Part shown: positions 35,231 through 41,213 of the stretch, piece after piece | Numbering within the stretch: the stretch's first letter is position 1 | Layout: every line of letters begins with the position of its first letter | Source: Oscillospiraceae bacterium | GTDB lineage: Bacteria > Bacillota_A > Clostridia > Oscillospirales > Ruminococcaceae | Assembly (NCBI GenBank): GCA_017523995.1 | Contig: JAFWUX010000092.1 | Location: forward strand, 1 to 64,000 | DNA length: 64,000 bases | Direction of reading: 5' to 3' | Made by a program: the position numbers and the translations under genes | The notes under the pieces: model-generated | The model's input: the letters and a program-made list of their open reading frames with translations, nothing else | Database searches by the model: none | Told to the model about the DNA's origin: nothing

Positions 35231-36229
35231 TCACGGCAGATTCAATCCGCCTGCGGGCACATTTGAGCCCATGCGCCATGTCCCGACATCGACGAGCTGT
35301 TTCAGGGACAGCGCATATTCTGTCGATGCCTTGGGCAGAAACGCATTCTTGCGCGAGATCAGCGAGATCTGCGAAAGCGCCAGATGATCCGGCAGCGAAT
35401 AATAATAAGGATGATTGCGGAAATTGCCGTAATAGATCAGCGAATCCGGCAGAAGTGCCATGCCCATATTGGAACAGACAAACGAGAATACAGTCTCGAT
35501 GGTCTGGACGCTGTAGGCGATGTTCGGCTCAAAGCCGCACTTCCGGCAGACATTCTTTAGTGTGTCGAGATCATATTCACCGGCGTTTGCCGCGACAAAC
35601 GGCTCATTCTTCACAACAGTGAGATCGAGCGGCTGCTGCCGGAGATAGCGCGCCGTGCTCTTGATGATATCCTCAGCGGAGAGCGGCTCGGGCAGCACGG
35701 CAGTCATCGGGTGCGAGGGCGAAACGGCGAGATAGAGCCGTTCATCCGCCAGCGATTCCACATGAAACTGCTTCTCCTCGAATTCGCCGGTGCCGATGGC
35801 AAAATCAATTTCGCCCGCGGTCAGCTGATCGCGGAGCTGTTTCATATCGGCTTCCTGAATGGTCAGGTGGATGTTGGGATATTTTGCGTGGAACGAGGCA
35901 ATACTTCTTGCGAGCAGGCAGCGCACGCGGAACGGCGATGCACCGATCCGGACGGAGCCTGTTTCCAGTCCCATGAGGTCGGACATCGCATTGTTCATGC
36001 TTTCTTCCATCGCAAGGATTTTGCGCGCCCATTCGACATAGAGCTTTCCGGCATCGGTCAGGCGGATCGGCGTGAGCGAGCGGTCAAAGAGCTTCATGCC
36101 GAGCTGCTTTTCGATGCTGTGGATATACTGACTGAGCGAGGGCTGCGTCACATAGAGTTTTTCCGCCGCTTTGGAGATGCTCTGGCATTCTGCAACGGCG
36201 ATGACGTAGGTTAGCTGCTGCGTTGTCAT
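35231..36229 (-). CDS. LysR-family transcriptional regulator
   Basis: A 332-residue regulator. The N-terminal winged helix-turn-helix is MTTQQLTYVIAVAECQSISK followed by AAEKLYVTQPSLSQYIHSIE. The effector-binding domain (about 90-300) is a two-lobe periplasmic-binding-protein fold with SVRIGASPFR and AGEIDFAIGTGEFEE. GGGAG precedes the ATG. It lies 6 bp after the ohrR stop and 34 bp before the SGNH gene, all on the same strand, so transcription may run through. The ligand cannot be inferred; control of the downstream esterase gene is possible. Confidence 0.92.
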   Translation of the reverse strand: MTTQQLTYVIAVAECQSISKAAEKLYVTQPSLSQYIHSIEKQLGMKLFDRSLTPIRLTDAGKLYVEWARKILAMEESMNNAMSDLMGLETGSVRIGASPFRVRCLLARSIASFHAKYPNIHLTIQEADMKQLRDQLTAGEIDFAIGTGEFEEKQFHVESLADERLYLAVSPSHPMTAVLPEPLSAEDIIKSTARYLRQQPLDLTVVKNEPFVAANAGEYDLDTLKNVCRKCGFEPNIAYSVQTIETVFSFVCSNMGMALLPDSLIYYGNFRNHPYYYSLPDHLALSQISLISRKNAFLPKASTEYALSLKQLVDVGTWRMGSNVPAGGLNLP

Positions 36230-36235
36230 TGCGTG

Positions 36236-36691
36236 TCACTCCCTTTCGGCATGCGGTTCGATGCTGTGCAGCAATTTATAGAGCAGTTTGTGCAGCAGAA
36301 AAGCGTCCTCGGGCTGCATCGGGATGCACCCGCCGATCTGCTGCGGAATCTTTGCGGCGGCGTCCTGCAGCGATTTGCCCTCGGGCGTCAGTGCCGCGAT
36401 GAGCACACGCTCATCCTCCGCGCTTCTGCGCCGCGTGATGTAACCCTTCTGCTCGAGACTTTTCAGCACCGGCGTCAGCGTGCCGGAATCGAGATAGAGC
36501 CGCCTGCCCAGCTCCTTGACCGAGATCGCATCCTCCTCCCAGAAGACCATCATCGCGACATACTGCGTATAGGTCAGCCCGATTTCATCGAGGAACGGGC
36601 GGTATTTTTTGATGACCTCTCTCGAGCATGCGTAGAGCGGAAAACAAAGCTGATTCTCCAGTTTTAGTTGTTCGTAGTGTTGTTCGGACAT
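36236..36691 (-). CDS. ohrR: MarR-family organic peroxide sensor (OhrR-like)
   Basis: A 151-residue winged-helix repressor. KLENQLCFPLYACSREVIKK carries Cys16 in the position of the peroxide-sensing Cys15 of Bacillus subtilis OhrR (LDNQLCFALY pattern). The recognition helix region is LYLDSGTLTPVLKSLEQKGY and the wing is RRRSAEDERVL. OhrR proteins release DNA when this Cys is oxidised. The gene is 84 bp downstream of the TSCPD gene and follows glutathione peroxidase, so the regulator and a peroxide-removing enzyme are clustered. The start at 36691 has AAGGGGTG upstream. Usually OhrR controls ohrA; here glutathione peroxidase takes that place. Confidence 0.87.
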   Translation of the reverse strand: MSEQHYEQLKLENQLCFPLYACSREVIKKYRPFLDEIGLTYTQYVAMMVFWEEDAISVKELGRRLYLDSGTLTPVLKSLEQKGYITRRRSAEDERVLIAALTPEGKSLQDAAAKIPQQIGGCIPMQPEDAFLLHKLLYKLLHSIEPHAERE

Positions 36692-36774
36692 GCTTTTCAC
36701 CCCTTGAAAAAAATCCGTATAACGCACCTGCGGACCCTGCCCGGAATGGACAGGATCCGTGATGCGGTATTCGG

Positions 36775-37032
36775 TTAAGCCTTTGACTGTTCGTAAGCCT
36801 GCCGGACCGCTTTCGCAAGCTGATCCGCACATGATGTGGGACGTCTGCCGCAGGTATTGCCGAGCAGCTTTTCTTCGATCTGTGAGACGGTCCAGCCATC
36901 CACGAGCTTGGAGATCGCTTTGAGGTTGCCGTTGCATCCGCCGATGAAGACGATCTGCGTCACGACATCATCCTCGAGATGAAAGTGAATCTCCTGTGCA
37001 CAAACCATTTCTGTCTGATATACGTAATCCAT
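36775..37032 (-). CDS. TSCPD domain protein
   Basis: An 85-residue protein matching the small TSCPD family (TIGR03905-like): VTQIVFIGGCNGNLKAIS and LLGNTCGRRPTSCADQLAKA, with the GGC-x-G and TSC-x-D cysteines. The same motif forms the C-terminal tail of some adenosylcobalamin ribonucleotide reductases, where it shuttles thiols or binds metal; the function of the free-standing form is not established. Its start shares a base with the glutathione peroxidase stop, implying a common mRNA and a redox role. Confidence 0.85.
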   Translation of the reverse strand: MDYVYQTEMVCAQEIHFHLEDDVVTQIVFIGGCNGNLKAISKLVDGWTVSQIEEKLLGNTCGRRPTSCADQLAKAVRQAYEQSKA

Positions 37033-37571
37033 TATAACAGCTCCTTTATTTTGTCCTCGAGCACCTTGGGCTCATCGGTCGGCGAAAATCTGCCGACAAC
37101 TTTGCCCTCGCGGTCTACGAGAAATTTTGTAAAGTTCCATTTGATATCGCCGGGCTCTTTGCAGGTTTTGCTGATTGCGGAAATCGCCTTCATCGCCATT
37201 TTCGCTTTCAGTCCCTCGACGGTCTCCTCGGGGATTGCCGCTTTGAGCAGCTTGTAAAGCGGCAGGGCATTCTCGCCGTTGACGTCGATCTTTGCAAACT
37301 GTTTGAAGGTGATGCCGAATCTGCCCTTGCAGAAGCTGACGATCTCCTCCTCGGTGCCGGGTGCCTGCTCACCGAACTGGTTGCAGGGGAAATCGAGAAT
37401 CTCGAATCCCTGTGCCTGATAGGCTTCGTAGAGGTCCTGCAGTCCGTCATACTGCGGTGTGAAGCCGCATCCGGTCGCGGTGTTGACGATCAGCAGTACC
37501 TTTCCGCGGTAGTCATTCAGCGAGACGTCATTGCCTTTTGCGTCCTTGACAGTGAAATCATAGATATTCAT
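37032..37571 (-). CDS. Glutathione peroxidase family protein (probably thioredoxin-dependent)
   Basis: A 179-residue peroxidase of the GPx fold. NTATGCGFTPQYDGL has peroxidatic Cys35, FPCNQFGEQ carries the conserved Gln, and IKWNFTKFLVDREGKVV holds the Trp and Asn of the tetrad. A second cysteine in the CNQFG motif is usual in thioredoxin-linked bacterial enzymes. The start at 37571 has GGAGG upstream; the longer frame upstream would run through the promoter. It leads an operon with the TSCPD protein and OhrR. Two inverted repeats at the promoter are probable OhrR operators. Confidence 0.92.
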   Translation of the reverse strand: MNIYDFTVKDAKGNDVSLNDYRGKVLLIVNTATGCGFTPQYDGLQDLYEAYQAQGFEILDFPCNQFGEQAPGTEEEIVSFCKGRFGITFKQFAKIDVNGENALPLYKLLKAAIPEETVEGLKAKMAMKAISAISKTCKEPGDIKWNFTKFLVDREGKVVGRFSPTDEPKVLEDKIKELL

Positions 37572-37597
37572 GATTGGAACCTCCGATTCATAATCTT

Positions 37598-37651
37598 GCT
37601 CAATTCGATTGAGCTTAATTGAATTATACCCGATATAATTGGGCTTGTCAA
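37598..37651 (-). promoter_or_regulatory. Promoter and putative OhrR operators of the peroxidase operon
   Basis: On the minus strand TTGACA (37651-37646), a 17-bp spacer and TATAAT (37628-37623) match the consensus. GCTCAAT-TCG-ATTGAGC (37598-37614) lies just downstream of +1. AATTATA (37622-37628) and TATAATT (37634-37640) form a second inverted repeat across the -10 box. Both resemble the CAATT...AATTG form of OhrR sites. Confidence 0.75.
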
Positions 37652-37823
37652 GAGGTTTTCTGTGAAATTTTTGTGAAAATCGGGATTCCGGACGCAAAAA
37701 GACGTTCATTCTATATATACAAGACAATTTTCAGGATGAAGTTGTCTCATTCGCAGCATCTTTGTAACCGCTTTGTAACCTTTTCTGTATCTACATTTCT
37801 TTATCCGGATATGAGATTTTGGC

Positions 37824-37852
37824 TTGACCGCAGGGGGAAAGTGTGCTATAAT
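37824..37852 (+). promoter_or_regulatory. SigA promoter of glmU
   Basis: TTGACC (37824-37829), a 17-bp spacer and TATAAT (37847-37852), 58 bp before the glmU start. Confidence 0.82.
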
Positions 37853-37909
37853 AGGGGAGAGGCAGGAAAACTGCACGATTTTGTAAGGAACACGAAAGGA
37901 CATTATGCC

Positions 37910-39301
37910 ATGAATAAAGCTGTGATTCTTGCCGGCGGACAGGGTAAGCGCATGAAGGCGCCAATCCCGAAGCCGATGTTCAAGGTGCTCGGGGAGCCGA
38001 TGCTGGAATGGGTGCTCGGTGCCTGCGAAACAGCCGGACTCGAAAAAATCTGCGTTGTGACCGGCTATGAGGCAGAGCAGATCAAAGCCTATCTCGGGGA
38101 CCGCTGCGAGACCGCATTTCAGGCAGAGCGGCTCGGCACCGGACATGCCGTCATGCAGACGCTGCCCTTTTTGAATGCAGATACCGACGGCAATACGCTC
38201 GTGCTCTGCGGCGATGCACCGTTCATTGACAGCGACACGATCAAGGATTCGCTGAAGTATCACATGAAATCGCAGAATTCCGTCACGGTCATCACGGCAC
38301 AGGTTCCGGATCCGACCGGCTACGGCAGAATCCTCCGGACGGAATCCGGCATTGCGGGTATCGTTGAGCACAAGGATGCGACCGATGAGCAGAAGAAGAT
38401 CAGCGAGATCAATTCCGGCTGCTACTGGTTCCGCACACTTGACCTCATCGACCTGCTCGGTCAGATCAAAAACAACAACGCGCAGCATGAATATTATCTG
38501 ACGGATACCGTCGCGATTGCGCTTGAGAGCGGCAGAAAAGCCGGCGCGTTCTGCTCGGAGAATCCGGATGTGGTGCTCGGTGCAAATGACCGCAAGGGTC
38601 TGCTCGCGCTGAATACGGCGGCACGCATGAAAGTCCTGAACGATCATATGGCAAACGGTGTCGGGTTCACCTGCACCGACGGCATCATCATTGAGCGCAG
38701 CGTCAAGATCGGCGCAGGGACGGAGATTCTGCCGGGCACGATCCTGCGCGGCAAGACCGAGATCGGCGCAAACTGCGTCATCGGTCCGAACTGCGTGGTC
38801 GAGGACTGTACCGTCGGGGACAATGTCACGCTGAACACGATGCAGGCTTATCAGTCGCAGATTGATTCCGGCGTCAAGATCGGACCGTATGTGCATATCC
38901 GTCCGGACAGCCACATCTGCTCCGGCGCGCTGATCGGCGACTTTGTCGAGATCAAGAACACGGTGATCGGTCCGGATACGCTGATTGCGCATCTTGCGTA
39001 TCTCGGCGACAGCGACATCGGCAAGGCGGTCAACATCGGCTGCGGCTGCGTGACCGTCAACTTCGACGGCATCAAGAAGTCGCGCTGTGAGATCGGGGAT
39101 TATGCGTTTGTCGGCTGCAACAACAATCTGATTGCGCCCGTGAGCCTCGGCAAATACAGCTACACCGCTGCCGGTGCGACCATCACAACCGATGTGCCGG
39201 ATTACGCGCTTGCGATCGACCGCGGCACGCTGCACATCAAAGAGGGCTACACGCTCCGCAAATTCGCGCAGCAGAAGAAAGAGGAACAGAAGCCCGAATA
39301 A
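37910..39301 (+). CDS. glmU: Bifunctional GlcNAc-1-P uridyltransferase / GlcN-1-P acetyltransferase
   Basis: A 463-residue enzyme that makes UDP-GlcNAc for peptidoglycan and other envelope polymers. The N-terminal uridyltransferase (about 1-230) begins MNKAVILAGGQGKRMKAPIP, the nucleotide-binding loop, with LCGDAPFID and INSGCYWF further on. The C-terminal part (about 250-455) is a left-handed beta-helix of hexapeptide repeats (IGAGTEILPGTI, IGANCVIGPNC) with HLAYLGDSDIG and GCVTVNFDGIKKSR, the acetyl-CoA site. Length is normal for GlmU. The true start is the ATG at 37910, after AAAGGA; the longer frame upstream runs through the promoter. Monocistronic, closed by a strong terminator. Confidence 0.95.
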   Translation: MNKAVILAGGQGKRMKAPIPKPMFKVLGEPMLEWVLGACETAGLEKICVVTGYEAEQIKAYLGDRCETAFQAERLGTGHAVMQTLPFLNADTDGNTLVLCGDAPFIDSDTIKDSLKYHMKSQNSVTVITAQVPDPTGYGRILRTESGIAGIVEHKDATDEQKKISEINSGCYWFRTLDLIDLLGQIKNNNAQHEYYLTDTVAIALESGRKAGAFCSENPDVVLGANDRKGLLALNTAARMKVLNDHMANGVGFTCTDGIIIERSVKIGAGTEILPGTILRGKTEIGANCVIGPNCVVEDCTVGDNVTLNTMQAYQSQIDSGVKIGPYVHIRPDSHICSGALIGDFVEIKNTVIGPDTLIAHLAYLGDSDIGKAVNIGCGCVTVNFDGIKKSRCEIGDYAFVGCNNNLIAPVSLGKYSYTAAGATITTDVPDYALAIDRGTLHIKEGYTLRKFAQQKKEEQKPE

Positions 39302-39308
39302 TCGGAAG

Positions 39309-39356
39309 AAAAAAGCCGCTTTCATCAGGGATCAAACTGATGAAAGCGGCTTTTTT
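39309..39356. terminator. Strong bidirectional terminator after glmU
   Basis: A 20-bp perfect stem runs from AAAAAAGCCGC (39309 on) to GCGGCTTTTTT (to 39356), with an 8-nt loop at 39329-39336. A-tract and T-tract flanks let it act on both strands. Confidence 0.92.
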
Positions 39357-39374
39357 GAGCAGTTTGCAGGACAT

Positions 39375-39603
39375 AAAAAAGCAACCCCACCGGGGAACCG
39401 GTGAGGCTGCCGCTTTGGGGATGCATACTGTATCCGTGCAGAAAAACATACGAAGACGAAAACTGCAGATTTATTTTTCGGATATGCGGGCATTTTCACT
39501 ACATAAACAGACCGAGCTGCGGAGCTGCCTGAGAATATAGAAATCTGTGCAAGTCGGAAAGAACGATTCTGTTGCGTTGATACAAATGAATCGGTCTGTT
39601 GAT
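39375..39603 (-). ncRNA. Candidate structured small RNA of about 229 nt
   Basis: A complete transcription unit without a convincing gene. On the minus strand TTGACA (39638-39633), 17 bp and TAGAAT (39615-39610) form a promoter. About 230 nt later comes a 13-bp stem (39398-39410 with 39381-39393, two G-U pairs, 4-nt loop) followed by six Ts (39380-39375). The predicted 5' end is at about 39603, and AACAGACCGA just inside it (39600-39591) pairs perfectly with TCGGTCTGTT (39515-39506). A second domain can be closed by pairing 39479-39484 with 39431-39436. I recognise no known family: the length allows 6S-like RNA, but I cannot match its conserved bubble. It fills most of the 473-bp gap between glmU and the zinc-ribbon gene. 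Confidence 0.6.
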
Positions 39604-39609
39604 AGCTTT

Positions 39610-39638
39610 ATTCTATCATTTTTGGATGAAATTGTCAA
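39610..39638 (-). promoter_or_regulatory. Promoter of the candidate small RNA
   Basis: TTGACA (39638-39633) and TAGAAT (39615-39610) on the minus strand, 17 bp apart. No protein-coding gene starts within reach; only the structured region lies downstream. Confidence 0.75.
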
Positions 39639-39737
39639 GCCCTTTTCCTTAATATTTCCTTAAAATGAATAATACTTTCTGTATAAATGTAACAATCTTG
39701 CGCCGGATGAAAATGAATGTATGCAACATGCTTGCAA

Positions 39738-39770
39738 AATCCCTGCGAAACATCATATTCCGCAGGGATT
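39738..39770 (-). terminator. Terminator of the zinc-ribbon membrane protein gene
   Basis: AATCCCTGCG (39738-39747) pairs with CGCAGGGATT (39761-39770) just past the stop at 39775. On the minus strand the tail is TTGCAAGC, so the U-run is short. Confidence 0.6.
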
Positions 39771-39774
39771 GCTG

Positions 39775-40992
39775 TTATTCGGGATCAAGCATCCGGTAAT
39801 CCGGCGTGGAATATGCATTCTTGATGCGATAGGTGACTGTTTTGTCCTTGATGTACTCATAGAACTGTGATTCGGAGCATTGCTCACGAATGGTCTTTCC
39901 GCGGTCCTCGAATGTGACATAATAGTAGATCGTGCGGAACCGCTCGCGTTCATAGTCCGAGGGGGAGAACTCGGCGTAGTGCGGGGGCTCGTCGGCGCCG
40001 CCTTGCAGCCGGAGCGTTCTGCCGTCCACCCATTGATCGTATTCGTAGTAATACTTGGTCTCTTTTCTGGTCGCGTAGATCGGTTCTTCGTAATACTCGG
40101 TTTCCCAGTAGAACGCAGCCATCGGCAGAGCAGGCCGCAGCATCAGCACGGGCATCCGGAACATGCCGAACTGACCGTCGCCGTAATCCTCCCAGCCGCC
40201 GTCATCCCAGTCGCCGCCGTCATCCCAGTCGTCATCGTCGCCCCAGTCATAGTCATCGGGCTCGTCGACCCAGACCTCGCGTGAGCGGCTCTCGTAGTGG
40301 TCGATATACTGGTAATCCTCCTGCGCCGTCCGGATGAGGCGCGCATAGGAAGGCAGTTCCCATCCGCTGTCCTCAAATGTTGTCAGCTTCTCGAGCCGGA
40401 GCTCGCTTTCCCAATCTGCGGAGATCAGCTCTGCGGTGCGGATGCGTTTTTCCGCAGAAGCCTCCATGATATGCTGAACGATGCCGATCAAAATCGGGAT
40501 CAGGAAGATCAGCGCAATCACCAGACAGCAGGCGCGCTGTTTGCTTTGCTGTTTTCGCTCAGCAAGCGCATTTGCAGCTTTTTTGTTCAGATTGAGCTGT
40601 TCCTGCGGTGCGGGGATATCGTGATAGCGCTCCTGACTTTCGGAACGCTGTGCGCCGCAATAGGTGCATGTCTGGACGCTGTCATCATTCTGCTGCGAGC
40701 AGTAGGGGCAGATCCAGTTCTGCTTCCGGATGCGGACAGCGCTTTCGCCGGAGACCTCGTCCACGAATTCAACGGGGCTGTCATCGTGCAGATAGAATTT
40801 GACATCGCGATCCTTTGCCTTGCCGCAGTTCGGGCATTCCTTGTGATCCGCGCGGATTTGTTTGGTATCGCAGTAGCGGCAGTCCCAGTATCCCCAGCGG
40901 TTGCGCTTTTTGCCGCAGACAGGGCATTTGATCAGGTCGCCGCTGATATTCTGATGGTGGCACTGCGGGCAGTTCCAGTTTGAATGTGTCAT
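39775..40992 (-). CDS. Membrane protein with four N-terminal zinc ribbons
   Basis: A 405-residue protein. Residues 1-120 contain four CxxC pairs-of-pairs: WNCPQCHHQN...CPVCGKK, WDCRYCDTKQ...CPNCGKA, and WICPYCSQQN...CTYCGAQ, each a RanBP2/double-zinc-ribbon-like knuckle. One membrane helix lies at about 163-185 (ACCLVIALIFLIPILIGIVQ). The C-terminal 210 residues are probably outside. They include an Asp/Trp/Gly-rich patch near 258-288 with repeats of DDWDDGG, then a Tyr-rich tail. No enzyme motif is recognised. The start at 40992 has CGGAGGTG upstream and a promoter at 41016-41044. Monocistronic. Function unknown. Confidence 0.82.
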   Translation of the reverse strand: MTHSNWNCPQCHHQNISGDLIKCPVCGKKRNRWGYWDCRYCDTKQIRADHKECPNCGKAKDRDVKFYLHDDSPVEFVDEVSGESAVRIRKQNWICPYCSQQNDDSVQTCTYCGAQRSESQERYHDIPAPQEQLNLNKKAANALAERKQQSKQRACCLVIALIFLIPILIGIVQHIMEASAEKRIRTAELISADWESELRLEKLTTFEDSGWELPSYARLIRTAQEDYQYIDHYESRSREVWVDEPDDYDWGDDDDWDDGGDWDDGGWEDYGDGQFGMFRMPVLMLRPALPMAAFYWETEYYEEPIYATRKETKYYYEYDQWVDGRTLRLQGGADEPPHYAEFSPSDYERERFRTIYYYVTFEDRGKTIREQCSESQFYEYIKDKTVTYRIKNAYSTPDYRMLDPE

Positions 40993-41015
40993 AAGCTTCA
41001 CCTCCGTCGCTCTAC

Positions 41016-41044
41016 AGTATACCATATTTTTCCAAAAAACGCAA
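41016..41044 (-). promoter_or_regulatory. SigA-type promoter of the zinc-ribbon gene
   Basis: On the minus strand TTGCGT (41044-41039) and TATACT (41021-41016) are 17 bp apart, giving a leader of about 16 nt. Confidence 0.7.
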
Positions 41045-41054
41045 CCGCTTATGA

Positions 41055-41080
41055 AAATTAGAAATGAGAAATTGCGATAT
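41055..41080 (+). repeat. Interspersed GAAATGA-type repeat, decayed copy
   Basis: ATTAGAAATGAGAAATTGCG matches the opening of the arrays at 25091 and 60450. The GGTGT/hairpin part is missing or decayed here. Confidence 0.6.
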
Positions 41081-41141
41081 TTGCTGAGCGGATGATTGAA
41101 AATGTGCTTCTGTAAAAAATATTACAATATGATGCAGAGGG

Positions 41142-41170
41142 TTGCAATTTGTATTTGTATGTGGTATACT
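41142..41170 (+). promoter_or_regulatory. SigA-type promoter of the second LRR-peptidase gene
   Basis: TTGCAA (41142-41147), a 17-bp spacer and TATACT (41165-41170), 43 bp upstream of the start. Confidence 0.72.
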
Positions 41171-41213
41171 GCAAGTAAGGACGGGATGTCCGGTTTTGAG
41201 AGGAGGAATTCTG

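Noticed and set aside
39237..39449. A 70-codon minus-strand ORF overlapping the sRNA candidate
   Set aside because: It runs through the sRNA terminator and the glmU terminator and has no ribosome binding site, so it does not argue against a non-coding role.
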